In this document: positions 1 through 8,077 of the stretch, piece after piece
Layout: the number at the start of each line of letters is the position of its first letter
Position numbering within the stretch: position 1 is the stretch's first letter
DNA from: Clostridia bacterium
GTDB taxonomy: Bacteria; Bacillota; Clostridia; Oscillospirales; Acutalibacteraceae
NCBI GenBank assembly: GCA_017380575.1
Contig: JAFODS010000010.1
Location: 1 to 63,052, forward strand
Reading direction: 5' to 3'
Length of the DNA: 63,052 nucleotides
Translations under genes and position numbers: made by a program
The notes under the pieces: generated by a model
The model's input: only the letters and a program-made list of their open reading frames with translations
Told to the model about the DNA's origin: nothing
Database searches by the model: none

Positions 1-126
1 ACTGCTAAAGCTAATGCAATCGGTTTCATTGACCGTGCTGAATGCAGAGAAGTTTTATCAGATATCCGTTCACTTGAATCGGATATCGCAAAATATTTTA
101 AACCGGGAAAAGGAAGATTTGTTTAA
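1..126 (+). CDS. C-terminal fragment of a probable MobC-like mobilization protein (partial)
   Basis: An open frame runs from the first base to a TAA at 124-126; the start lies upstream of the window. The 41 visible residues end in a basic tail (KPGKGRFV). The stretch REVLSDIRSLESDIAKYF looks like the helical C-terminus of relaxosome accessory proteins of the MobC type, which help the relaxase bind and nick oriT. The stop codon overlaps the ATG of the relaxase gene by one base (TAATG), so the two are translationally coupled, as mobC and mobA usually are. The assignment rests mainly on this position, because the fragment is too short for a firm family call. Confidence 0.55.
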   Translation, partial: TAKANAIGFIDRAECREVLSDIRSLESDIAKYFKPGKGRFV

Positions 127-1589
127 TGGCAGTTACAAGAATATGGCCTATAAAAAATAACATTCATCAGGTTGTGTCTTACGCTGCTAATAAAAGTAAA
201 ACTGATTTATCAAAACACTCCGATCTGATTGATGCACTTCACTATGCAGGTGATAAAGAAAAAACAAATCTTGAAAGTGAACAGAGACTTCTTGTTGACG
301 GCATTAACTGTGACCCGGATATTGCTGCACAGCAGATGATTGATACAAAAGAGATGTATGGAAAGACGGGAGGTATTGTTGCCTATCACGCATATATTTC
401 TTTCAAACCGGGAGAGGTTACACCCGAAGAAGCACAGCAGGTTGCAATGGAAGTTGCTAACAAGATGTGGGGAGCTGATTACGAAATGGTTGTTGCTACT
501 CACCTAAATGCAAATTGTGTTCACTGTCATATCGTCATTAATTCTGTTTCAATGACTGACGGAAGGAAGATGAATGAAGACAGAGCGATGTACCGACTGT
601 TCAGAAAGACGAGTGATGAAATCTGTCTTGAGCACGGATTATCTATTATTCAAAATCCTAAAGGCAAACGCATACCCTACAATGTTTACAAAGCGAAGCA
701 GAAAGGTATCAAAACAAAATATGATTATATGCGTGAAGATATTGATTACGCTATTCCGAGAAGCAGAAGTATAAAACAGTTTTTCAGAATTATGAGTCAG
801 AAGGGTTATTGGTTTGATGACGGAAAGATTGGTTACCGCACCGACAAGCACGGCGTTAAGCTTTCAAACCTTGGTGACGAATACTCTTATGAAAGTCTTT
901 GGGATAGGATTAATCATCAGAGGCTTTATGAGGTGGATGAAAATTTTTATAACTATACCCGTGCAAATAATTATCTTAAAAATCAAATCTTTGTTTTCAA
1001 TTACAGAGGTTATGAGTTCAAGGAGTCAGCCGAGTATTACCGACACCCTGAAACTTTCAGCAGAACAGTTTCAGATTTCACAAAACTGATTGTGGGTGGC
1101 GCCGTGCTCGGTGCACCTGTTGTTTCACTTTTATTTCTTGCTCTTCTCTTTGTGGGAGCGATAGCAGAAAAGAACAACTGCAATCCTCATCCGTTCTCAC
1201 CGAAGATGAAATATTCTGCACCGAGAATTGAGTTTATGCACAAGCAGATTGAGCTTGCGATAAGCGAAAAGCTTTATGATTTTGCAGAGGTTGACAACTT
1301 TATTTTAAGAACAGAAACACGTATGGAGGAGCTGAAAACACAGCGTAATAAAATTTACAATCAGATAAGAAGATGCAAAGACCCGACGGCGAAGGTTGAC
1401 CTTGTTTACCGTCGGGATTTTCTTACGTCTGAAATTGGCTCACTGCGTGAAAAGATAAACATTGCAAAACGAATCATCAAGGACAGGCCGGGGGTTGAGG
1501 AAAGCCTTGAAGCAGAGAAAGCACTTATCCGTGAATGGTACTTCCCCGAGAGGGCTCAGGTCAAAGAAAAATATTATGAAGGGAGGTAG
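126..1589 (+). CDS. Relaxase / mobilization nuclease (MobA/VirD2-like)
   Basis: This is a 487-residue DNA-nicking relaxase that starts conjugative transfer by cutting oriT and staying bound to the 5' end. The catalytic tyrosine is probably Tyr19 (VVSYAANKSKT). The region HAYISFKPGEVTPEEA matches the conserved middle block of the family. The metal-binding motif is THLN...HCHIVIN at about residues 125-139. Unusually, residues about 327-350 form a strongly hydrophobic segment that reads as a transmembrane helix, followed by a charged, coiled-coil-like C-terminus. It follows the MobC-like gene with a one-base overlap and is followed by small element genes. No type IV secretion or coupling-protein genes are visible here, so the element is probably mobilizable by another element, unless those genes lie upstream of the window. 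Confidence 0.9.
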   Translation: MAVTRIWPIKNNIHQVVSYAANKSKTDLSKHSDLIDALHYAGDKEKTNLESEQRLLVDGINCDPDIAAQQMIDTKEMYGKTGGIVAYHAYISFKPGEVTPEEAQQVAMEVANKMWGADYEMVVATHLNANCVHCHIVINSVSMTDGRKMNEDRAMYRLFRKTSDEICLEHGLSIIQNPKGKRIPYNVYKAKQKGIKTKYDYMREDIDYAIPRSRSIKQFFRIMSQKGYWFDDGKIGYRTDKHGVKLSNLGDEYSYESLWDRINHQRLYEVDENFYNYTRANNYLKNQIFVFNYRGYEFKESAEYYRHPETFSRTVSDFTKLIVGGAVLGAPVVSLLFLALLFVGAIAEKNNCNPHPFSPKMKYSAPRIEFMHKQIELAISEKLYDFAEVDNFILRTETRMEELKTQRNKIYNQIRRCKDPTAKVDLVYRRDFLTSEIGSLREKINIAKRIIKDRPGVEESLEAEKALIREWYFPERAQVKEKYYEGR

Positions 1590-1594
1590 ATGCT

Positions 1595-1780
1595 ATGAAT
1601 GCTGAAGAGCTTTGCAAGAAAATGCAGGAAGAGAAAAAGGCTGACAGTGAAGAGTATTACGAAGAAGAGATGTCATCAAGCGAATATTTTTCCAAGTATT
1701 CGGGTACACCTTGGTACTCTGTCAGAAAACACTTACAGATTATCAGAGCTGAACAGAAAAAGTATAAAAGAAATTATTGA
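1595..1780 (+). CDS. Small acidic mobile-element protein, unknown function
   Basis: This 61-residue protein starts at ATG 1595, with a strong ribosome-binding site (GGGAGG, 1581-1586) overlapping the end of the relaxase gene. The N-terminal half is very acidic (EEYYEEEMSSSEYF) and the C-terminal half basic (RKHLQIIRAEQKKYKRNY). I do not recognise a family. Tight spacing between the relaxase and the ParB-like gene suggests that it belongs to the same transfer/maintenance operon. Confidence 0.6.
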   Translation: MNAEELCKKMQEEKKADSEEYYEEEMSSSEYFSKYSGTPWYSVRKHLQIIRAEQKKYKRNY

Positions 1781-1798
1781 TTTTTATGGAGGTAAACT

Positions 1799-2665
1799 AT
1801 GTTTAATCAAAACATCAAATCACCGGTAAACATTCCGGTATCAAAAATTCATCCCTTTGAGGGAAATCCCTATAAGGTGCTTGACAATGAGGAAATGAAC
1901 TTTCTCATTGAAAGCATACAACAGCAAGGCATCATTTCTCCTGTTGTTGTAAGACCGATTGAAAACACAAAAGACGAATATGAGGTAATCTCAGGTCATC
2001 GAAGGATGAGAGCATCACAGAAAGCAGGGCTGGAAACAGTACCTGCTTTTATTTATGCCGTCACCCGTGACGAAGCGGCTATTATGCTTGTGGACAGTAA
2101 TCTTCACCGTGGGCATATTCTCCCGTCGGAAAAGGCGTTTGCTTACAAATTGAAGCTTGAAGCAATTAAGAGGCAAGGCGAAAGAACAGACTTAACTTCC
2201 CGTCAAGTTGTCGGGAAGTTAGAAAGTGCAGATCTCGTTTCTGATACTGAAAGTGGCAGGCAGGTACAGAGATATATCCGTCTGACTTATCTCATTCCCG
2301 AATTGCTTGACCTTGTTGATGAAAAGCGAATTGCATTTACACCTGCGGTAGAGCTTTCATATCTCAATGAGGTGGAACAGGCTGATTTGGTTGAAGAAAT
2401 CTCAGTTTGTGATGCTACTCCGAATTTATCTCAGGCACAAAGGCTTCGTGCAATCAGCAGAGAAGAAGGTCTTACTCCTGAGGATATAGGTGAAATCTTG
2501 GCGGAAGAAAAGGCAAATCAAAGACCTACAGTAAAATTCTCCGTTGAACGCTTACAAAAGGTTGCTCCGAAGGTAAAAGAAAGTGATCTTGAAAACTTTG
2601 TTATGAAAGCCTGTGAGCATTATTACAGGTATCTTCAGCGACAGCGTAACAGGGATGCGAGGTGA
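1799..2665 (+). CDS. ParB/RepB/Spo0J-family partition-like protein
   Basis: This 288-residue protein has an N-terminal ParB-like domain: IPVSKIHPFEGNPYKV opens the domain and ISGHRRMRASQKAG is the family's conserved CTP/DNA-binding block. SNLHRGHILPSEKAFAYK follows, as in ParB proteins of integrative elements and plasmids. A helical DNA-binding region lies at about 110-230. The start at 1799 is set by GGAGGT eight bases upstream. ParB proteins bind centromere-like sites and act with a ParA ATPase in segregation; no parA is seen in this end of the element, so it may act as a maintenance or regulatory factor, or its partner may lie upstream. Confidence 0.9.
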   Translation: MFNQNIKSPVNIPVSKIHPFEGNPYKVLDNEEMNFLIESIQQQGIISPVVVRPIENTKDEYEVISGHRRMRASQKAGLETVPAFIYAVTRDEAAIMLVDSNLHRGHILPSEKAFAYKLKLEAIKRQGERTDLTSRQVVGKLESADLVSDTESGRQVQRYIRLTYLIPELLDLVDEKRIAFTPAVELSYLNEVEQADLVEEISVCDATPNLSQAQRLRAISREEGLTPEDIGEILAEEKANQRPTVKFSVERLQKVAPKVKESDLENFVMKACEHYYRYLQRQRNRDAR

Positions 2666-2671
2666 TGAGTA

Positions 2672-2911
2672 TTGATTAACAGAATTATTGATTTATATGA
2701 AGGCTTAAAAGTGGGTTTTATCAGAACAATAAGCGATATTAAAGGTGAATGTACTTTTAATATTCCTGATGTTTCAACCTTTACCAAAGAACAGAAGATT
2801 GCCTTTGACCAGATGATAGATTTCCTTGCAGATATGATTGAGAAATACGGTGATAAGATACCGAAAGGCGAAGCAGAAGCCATAAAACAACCAAATAAGA
2901 AAACAGCTTAA
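2672..2911 (+). CDS. Small hypothetical protein of the mobile element (TTG start)
   Basis: This 79-residue protein uses TTG at 2672, with an AGGTGATG ribosome-binding site at 2660-2667 overlapping the end of the parB-like gene. It is mixed alpha-helical (FTKEQKIAFDQMIDFLADMIEKYG) without cysteines, membrane segments or a recognised motif. The close coupling suggests co-translation with the ParB-like protein. The function is unknown. Confidence 0.55.
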   Translation: MINRIIDLYEGLKVGFIRTISDIKGECTFNIPDVSTFTKEQKIAFDQMIDFLADMIEKYGDKIPKGEAEAIKQPNKKTA

Positions 2912-2916
2912 ATCGT

Positions 2917-2943
2917 TGTGGGGCAGTTTTAGCCTGCCTCACA
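2917..2943 (+). other. Stem-loop between the ParB operon and the recombinase
   Basis: TGTGGGGCAG (2917-2926) pairs with CTGCCTCACA (2934-2943) around a 7-nt loop, with one G-U pair. No T-run follows, so it is a weak terminator candidate or an RNA-stability element separating the mobilization genes from the recombinase gene. Confidence 0.4.
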
Positions 2944-3007
2944 CATTTGTCGAATATGCGAAAGAAAAATATAATCACAATGTAAAATTATAAGGAGTTG
3001 AAAATAT

Positions 3008-4768
3008 ATGAAACGATTAAATTGCTATATCTACACCCGTGTTTCAACATCAATGCAGGTAGAAGGCTTCAGCCTTGATGCACAGAGAGAAAAGCTCCGC
3101 AAATATGCCGAGTATCAGGAGATGCATATTGCAGGTGAGTACAGTGATGAAGGTAAATCCGGTAAAAATATTGGCGGAAGACTTGAGTTTCAGCAAATGT
3201 TATTAGATATTGCAAGCGGTAAAGATAATATAGATTATGTACTTGTGTTCAAACTGTCCCGTTTTGGTAGAAATGCCGCTGATGTTCTTTCATCCTTGCA
3301 AATTATGCAGGACTACGGTGCTAATCTTATTTGTGTTGAAGACGGTATAGACAGTTCAAAAGACAGCGGTAAGCTGATGATTTCTGTTTTATCTGCCGTT
3401 GCTGAAATTGAGCGTGAGAATATTCTTGTGCAGACAATGGAAGGAAGAAAGCAAAAGGCAAGAGAAGGTAAATGGAACGGCGGTTTTGCACCTTACGGAT
3501 ATTATCTTGAAAAAGGTGAACTGAAAATTGCCGAAGATGAAGCTGAAACTATACGCATTATATTTGATAAATATATAAATACAAATATGGGTGCAAATGG
3601 TATTGCTAAATATCTCAACCAACACGGCATTGCTAAAAAGCCAAGGCAGAACGGAACATTAGATACCTTTTCTGCACATTTCATAAAGTTGGTTATACAG
3701 AACCCTGTCTATTGCGGAAAGATAGCTTTCGGCAGACGTAAAACTGAAAAGATTAACGGTACCCGAAATGAATATCATATAGTTAAGCAAGAACAATATC
3801 CCATCTATGACGGTATTCATGAAGCTATTGTATCTGTTGAGGATTGGGAGCTGGCTCAACAGAAACGAAAGAAATTAGGTGTTAAACGAGAGAAAATATA
3901 TAATCTTGACCACGAACATTTATTGTCAGGTTTGCTTCGCTGTCCTGTTTGCGGTGCGGCAATGTACGGAAATATTAACCGCAAGAAAAAGCCTGACGGT
4001 ACAATCTACAAAGACCACTTTTATTATGCTTGTAAACATCGTATGAAAGTTGACGGACACAAGTGTGATTATCACAGACAATGGAATCAGACTGTTGTTA
4101 ACGGTGCAGTTGAAGAAGTGATTGAAAGGCTTGTATCTAATCCTGAGTTTGAAAAAGCCTTATGCGAAAAGATTAATACAAGGATAAGCACAGAAGGTCT
4201 TGAAGAAGAACTTGCAGTATTCAAAAAGCAGTTAACTCAGCTTGTAATGTCAAAAAGAAAGCTTGCATCTCAAATGGATACCCTTGATGTCACAGACAGA
4301 CATTACGATAAAAAGTATCAGGATATGCAAAACAGACTTTATGATTTCTATGATGAGATAGAGGTTGTAGAGGAACAAATAACCGAACTGCAGTCCCGTA
4401 TAGCAAATATCAAAGAAGAAAAAATATCAGGTGAAAACGTCTATCTTTTTCTGCATTATTATGGTACAATGTACAAGGAATTTACCGATGCTGAGAAAAA
4501 GAGGTTTCTTAATACCTTTATTGAAAGCATTGAGATATTCAAAGAAGAACAGCCCGACGGCAGACTGTTAAAGTGTATCAATTTCAAATTCCCCGTCTTT
4601 TATGACGGGGATGAGAATGTGACACATATCTGTTGGGACAGTGAAACAACAGTCGAAACGATTGTTCAGCTTTCGAGAAAACAAGTTATGAATCTGCGGA
4701 ATATTGACAAAATTGCAGAATCTGTTAAAATGTATCTATTGCATTTGAAACTTAACGTAAAGGAGTAA
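3008..4768 (+). CDS. Large serine recombinase (site-specific integrase)
   Basis: This 586-residue integrase inserts and excises the element by serine-mediated strand exchange. The resolvase domain spans about 1-150, with the catalytic serine in YTRVSTSMQ (Ser13) and SRFGRNAADVL in the active-site region. The recombinase domain spans about 165-275, a zinc ribbon (CPVCGAAMYG ... CKHRMKVDGHKC) about 310-360, and a long coiled coil about 390-480. The start ATG follows AAGGAG. The usual family C-terminus, close to VETIVQLSR, is followed here by about 25 further residues that run into the leader of ilvE, which fits read-through across the integration junction. It is the last gene of the element. 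Confidence 0.93.
   Translation: MKRLNCYIYTRVSTSMQVEGFSLDAQREKLRKYAEYQEMHIAGEYSDEGKSGKNIGGRLEFQQMLLDIASGKDNIDYVLVFKLSRFGRNAADVLSSLQIMQDYGANLICVEDGIDSSKDSGKLMISVLSAVAEIERENILVQTMEGRKQKAREGKWNGGFAPYGYYLEKGELKIAEDEAETIRIIFDKYINTNMGANGIAKYLNQHGIAKKPRQNGTLDTFSAHFIKLVIQNPVYCGKIAFGRRKTEKINGTRNEYHIVKQEQYPIYDGIHEAIVSVEDWELAQQKRKKLGVKREKIYNLDHEHLLSGLLRCPVCGAAMYGNINRKKKPDGTIYKDHFYYACKHRMKVDGHKCDYHRQWNQTVVNGAVEEVIERLVSNPEFEKALCEKINTRISTEGLEEELAVFKKQLTQLVMSKRKLASQMDTLDVTDRHYDKKYQDMQNRLYDFYDEIEVVEEQITELQSRIANIKEEKISGENVYLFLHYYGTMYKEFTDAEKKRFLNTFIESIEIFKEEQPDGRLLKCINFKFPVFYDGDENVTHICWDSETTVETIVQLSRKQVMNLRNIDKIAESVKMYLLHLKLNVKE
4675..4703. other. Candidate integration junction (att site) at the 3' end of the recombinase gene
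   Basis: Element-type coding sequence ends around the codons for LSRK (4669-4680). Downstream come a promoter and the ilvE ribosome-binding site, both of which make sense as native host sequence. Large serine integrases usually sit directly beside one att site. The precise crossover dinucleotide cannot be fixed without the other end of the element or an empty-site strain. Confidence 0.35.
4704..4731 (+). promoter_or_regulatory. Sigma-A promoter for ilvE, inside the recombinase reading frame
   Basis: TTGACA (4704-4709), a 16-bp spacer and TAAAAT (4726-4731) give a strong match. The predicted start near 4738 lies 37 nt before the ilvE ATG, and AAAGGAG (4759-4765) is its ribosome-binding site. 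Confidence 0.7.
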
Positions 4769-4774
4769 TATATT

Positions 4775-5806
4775 ATGAGTAACAAACAGATTGATTGGGC
4801 AAATCTCGGTTTTGGTTATATCCAGACAGACAAGAGATTTGTTGCAAACTTCAAAGACGGTGCTTGGGAAGAAGGCGGTCTTACAGAGGACGCTAACGTT
4901 GTTATCAGCGAGTGCGCAGGTGTTCTTCAGTACGCTCAGACAGTATTTGAGGGTCTTAAGGCTTACCGTACACAGGACGGCCGTATCGTAACATTCCGCC
5001 CTGACCTTAACGCAAAGCGTATGGCTGACAGCGCAGACAGACTTAAGATGCCTGTTTTCCCTGAAGACAAGTTCATCGAGGCTGTTGAGCAGGTTGTTGC
5101 TGCTAATGCAGACTTCGTTCCGCCGTACGGCTCAGGTGCAACAATGTACCTTCGTCCGTTTATGTTCGGAAGCAACCCTGTTATCGGTGTTAAGCCTGCA
5201 ACAGAATATCAGTTCCGTATTTTCGCAACACCCGTTGGCCCGTACTTCAAGGGCGGTGCAAAGCCGATCACACTCCGTATCTGTGATTTTGACCGTGCTG
5301 CACCTCACGGAACAGGCCACATCAAGGCTGGTCTTAACTATGCAATGAGTATGTACGCAATTGTTGACGCTCACGACAAGGGCTTTGACGAAAACATGTA
5401 CCTCGACTCAGCAACAAGAACAAAGGTTGAGGAAACAGGCGGTGCAAACTTCATCTTCATCACAAAGGACGGCAAGCTTGTAACTCCGAAGTCAGAAACA
5501 ATCCTTCCTTCAATCACAAGACGTTCACTTTGCTACGTTGCAAAGGAATACCTCGGTATGGAAGTTGAAGAAAGAGAAGTATTCAAAGAAGAGCTCAAGG
5601 ACTTCGCAGAATGCGGTCTTTGCGGTACAGCAGCTGTTATCTCTCCCGTTGGCAAGATTGTTGACCACGGTGAGGAAATCTGCCTTCCCAGCGGTATGGA
5701 CGAAATGGGACCGATCACAAAGAAGCTCTACGACACATTGACAGGTATCCAGATGGGCAGAATTGAAGCTCCTGAAGGATGGATTCACGAAATCAAGGTA
5801 AAATAA
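4775..5806 (+). CDS. ilvE: Branched-chain amino acid aminotransferase
   Basis: This 343-residue PLP enzyme of fold type IV transfers the amino group between glutamate and the 2-oxo acids of leucine, isoleucine and valine. Recognisable blocks are FEGLKAYR near residue 60, the PLP-lysine region GTGHIKAGLNYAMS at about 178-191, and the C-terminal LCGTAAVISPVG, which matches the BCAT type II family. The length is normal. The start is set by AAAGGAG nine bases upstream. It is preceded by its own promoter inside the recombinase C-terminus and followed by a strong terminator, so it is monocistronic. Its GC-richer codon use contrasts with the AT-richer mobile element immediately upstream. Confidence 0.95.
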   Translation: MSNKQIDWANLGFGYIQTDKRFVANFKDGAWEEGGLTEDANVVISECAGVLQYAQTVFEGLKAYRTQDGRIVTFRPDLNAKRMADSADRLKMPVFPEDKFIEAVEQVVAANADFVPPYGSGATMYLRPFMFGSNPVIGVKPATEYQFRIFATPVGPYFKGGAKPITLRICDFDRAAPHGTGHIKAGLNYAMSMYAIVDAHDKGFDENMYLDSATRTKVEETGGANFIFITKDGKLVTPKSETILPSITRRSLCYVAKEYLGMEVEEREVFKEELKDFAECGLCGTAAVISPVGKIVDHGEEICLPSGMDEMGPITKKLYDTLTGIQMGRIEAPEGWIHEIKVK

Positions 5807-5840
5807 TTACCTGCCGTCGTCAAAAAATCATATAAATTTT

Positions 5841-5877
5841 CCCGACATCAGTTTAATTTCCGATGTCGGGATTTTTT
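5841..5877 (+). terminator. Rho-independent terminator of ilvE
   Basis: CCCGACATC (5841-5849) pairs perfectly with GATGTCGGG (5862-5870) and is followed by a run of six T. Confidence 0.9.
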
Positions 5878-5885
5878 CTGCACTA

Positions 5886-5914
5886 TTGATAATGCATTCT
5901 CTTTGTGATAGAAT
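5886..5914 (+). promoter_or_regulatory. Sigma-A promoter of the sugar operon
   Basis: TTGATA (5886-5891), a 17-bp spacer and TAGAAT (5909-5914) place the start near 5921, upstream of the glycoside hydrolase gene. Confidence 0.75.
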
Positions 5915-5959
5915 ATATTTGTCAAAATTTTGAATAAACTCGCGCAAAAAGGTGATGTA

Positions 5960-8053
5960 ATGAACACTTATTTTAACGAAATAACATCAAAACCAATAAA
6001 CACAGACGATAACAAAATACTATATAAAATCCCTGCAGGTGCAATGTGCGGTAACGGTGACCTCGGTGTTGTTTTTGACAACGCAGACAACGGTCTTCTT
6101 ATCCACGTTTCAAAGTGTGACTTCTGGAAATTCAGTGCCGGTGCACACGGTGACGGCGGTATAAAAACCGTCGGTAATCTGCTTATCGACAACATTGATT
6201 TGTCTGATTACAATATAAAACAGTACTTCGACAAGGGACTTCTTGAATGCAAATTCGGCAAGACGGAAATTGAATTTTTCGTTGCTCCCGAAAACCTTAT
6301 TTATTTTGAAATCAAGGCTCCCCTTTCGGAAGCCTTTCCGTGTGTCGGCATTGAAATGCCCGACACCTGCGATTCTGTCAATTCATCGTTTGATGAAAAC
6401 GGCATAAAATCCTGCAGCCGTAAGTTTGAGGGCGAATCACTTTCGTTTGAATCTGCAGTAACGATGTGTTGCCGTGAAATTGAAGCAAAGGAAGAGGGTA
6501 ACTTCAGAGTTGCACGTTATTGCATTTCCGTCGTTACTAATTTTGACAACGAAGAATATATCGAAAAAGGTATCGCAATGGTTAACCTTTGCGACTATGA
6601 GTCTGACAAAGAAAGAACTCAGAAAAAGTGGACGGATTTCTTCTCCGCTTCAAAGGTAACCCTTGAAGACAAGGAAATTGAAAAGTTTTACAATTCAAGC
6701 CTTTACCACCTTGCAGGTTGTATGGGTAACAAGGAATTCCCTCCGGGACTTTTCGGCAACTTCATAACCGACGACTTCTTCCCCTGGGCAGGAGATTATC
6801 ATATGAACTACAACTATGAAGCTCCGTATTACTGCATATTCTCTTCAAACCATCCTGAACTTTTCGACGGATATATGGCACCTATTCACGATATGAACGA
6901 GGAAGCAGAAAAATTTGCAGGCTTTTTCGGTTGCAAAGGATATGCCTTCCCCGTAAGCTTCGGTCCGAAAGCACTCGATGTGTACAGTATGCCTGCCTGC
7001 AAAGAGCACGGTGTTCTTTTCCTCGGTCAGAAAAGCCACGCAGCTTACGCCTGCGTAATTCCTCTTATGCATTGGTTTTCAACTTACGATAAGGAATATG
7101 CACGTGAAAATTACTATGAGTTTGTGCTGAACGTTGCTGCCTTCTGGGAAGATTATCTTGTTAAGAAAAACGGCAGATACATCATTAAAAAAGACGCTGC
7201 ACACGAGATTCCTTACTATCGCGGAGAAAAATTCAGATATATCACTCATTTCGGTCAGGTCGGTACAATAAACGCTATCAACTCCCTCGGTCTTGTCAAA
7301 ATGCTTTTCGACGGAATTTACGATATGGCAAAAGAGCTTGGTCTTAACGAAGAAAAATACGCTTTGTGGGAAGATATTATAGAAAATCTCAGCGACTTCC
7401 CGACATTTATCAAAAAGGGTAAAAAATGCTTCCGTTATTCAAAGTTTGGTATCCGTTGGAGAGATGAAAACACCGTTGGACTTCAGCACATCTACCCTGC
7501 CTCACAGATAGGCTTTGAATCAGGCGAAAAGCTTCTTAAAATCGCAAAGAATACATACTTCATCAACGACAGACGCCTTGACGATAACGGTTCAAACTCC
7601 TACCTTCCCGCAGGTGCAAGAATCGGTGTTAACCCTGCTTTCATCATTGAAGGAATTCATCAGAACATCAAGGAATTCGGTCTTCCGAACAGGATGTTCC
7701 GTCATCACGGCGGCGGAATCGAGCATCTTACTATGGTTCCCGCAACAATCAACGAAATGCTTCTTCAGGGACACGAAGGTATTATCCGTCTTTTCCCCTG
7801 TTGGGATAAGAAGTCGCCTGCTTCTTTTGAAAACTTACGTGCGGACGGTGCTTTCCTTGTTTCGGCAGAGCTTAAAAACAAAAAGATTTCTTCCATTAAA
7901 ATCAAGAGTCTTCAGGGCAGAACTTGTAATGTAGATTTTGCTTATGTCAAATCCGTAAAAAGAGAATCTGACGGAGAAGAAATTCCGTTCACAAGAAACG
8001 GCAACGTTATTTCCTTCGAAACTCAGGCGGACGAGGTTTATCTTCTCGCTTAA
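5960..8053 (+). CDS. Glycoside hydrolase, six-hairpin fold, GH95-like
   Basis: This is a cytoplasmic (no signal peptide) enzyme of about 697 residues. GNGDLGVVF and HVSKCDFW at the N-terminus, GDYHMNYNYEAPYY in the middle and the C-terminal run VPATINEMLLQ...GIIRLFPCW...ASFENLRADGAFLVSAE are typical of (alpha/alpha)6-barrel glycosidases of the GH95 group, whose known members release L-fucose or L-galactose. The substrate here is not established. ATG 5960 is preferred over an upstream TTG at 5930 because AAAGGTGAT precedes it and the predicted transcript starts only at about 5921. It is followed after a few bases by a GPH-type symporter, suggesting that it splits an imported oligosaccharide. 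Confidence 0.8.
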   Translation: MNTYFNEITSKPINTDDNKILYKIPAGAMCGNGDLGVVFDNADNGLLIHVSKCDFWKFSAGAHGDGGIKTVGNLLIDNIDLSDYNIKQYFDKGLLECKFGKTEIEFFVAPENLIYFEIKAPLSEAFPCVGIEMPDTCDSVNSSFDENGIKSCSRKFEGESLSFESAVTMCCREIEAKEEGNFRVARYCISVVTNFDNEEYIEKGIAMVNLCDYESDKERTQKKWTDFFSASKVTLEDKEIEKFYNSSLYHLAGCMGNKEFPPGLFGNFITDDFFPWAGDYHMNYNYEAPYYCIFSSNHPELFDGYMAPIHDMNEEAEKFAGFFGCKGYAFPVSFGPKALDVYSMPACKEHGVLFLGQKSHAAYACVIPLMHWFSTYDKEYARENYYEFVLNVAAFWEDYLVKKNGRYIIKKDAAHEIPYYRGEKFRYITHFGQVGTINAINSLGLVKMLFDGIYDMAKELGLNEEKYALWEDIIENLSDFPTFIKKGKKCFRYSKFGIRWRDENTVGLQHIYPASQIGFESGEKLLKIAKNTYFINDRRLDDNGSNSYLPAGARIGVNPAFIIEGIHQNIKEFGLPNRMFRHHGGGIEHLTMVPATINEMLLQGHEGIIRLFPCWDKKSPASFENLRADGAFLVSAELKNKKISSIKIKSLQGRTCNVDFAYVKSVKRESDGEEIPFTRNGNVISFETQADEVYLLA

Positions 8054-8077
8054 AAAATGACTTCACGGGGTGATACT

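Noticed and set aside
1-4768. The left segment as a prophage
   Set aside because: A large serine recombinase also occurs in phages, but a relaxase and MobC-like gene without any phage structural gene point to a mobilizable element.
5930-5959. Upstream TTG start for the GH95-like enzyme
   Set aside because: It lies only about nine bases after the predicted transcription start and has no ribosome-binding site; ATG 5960 has one.
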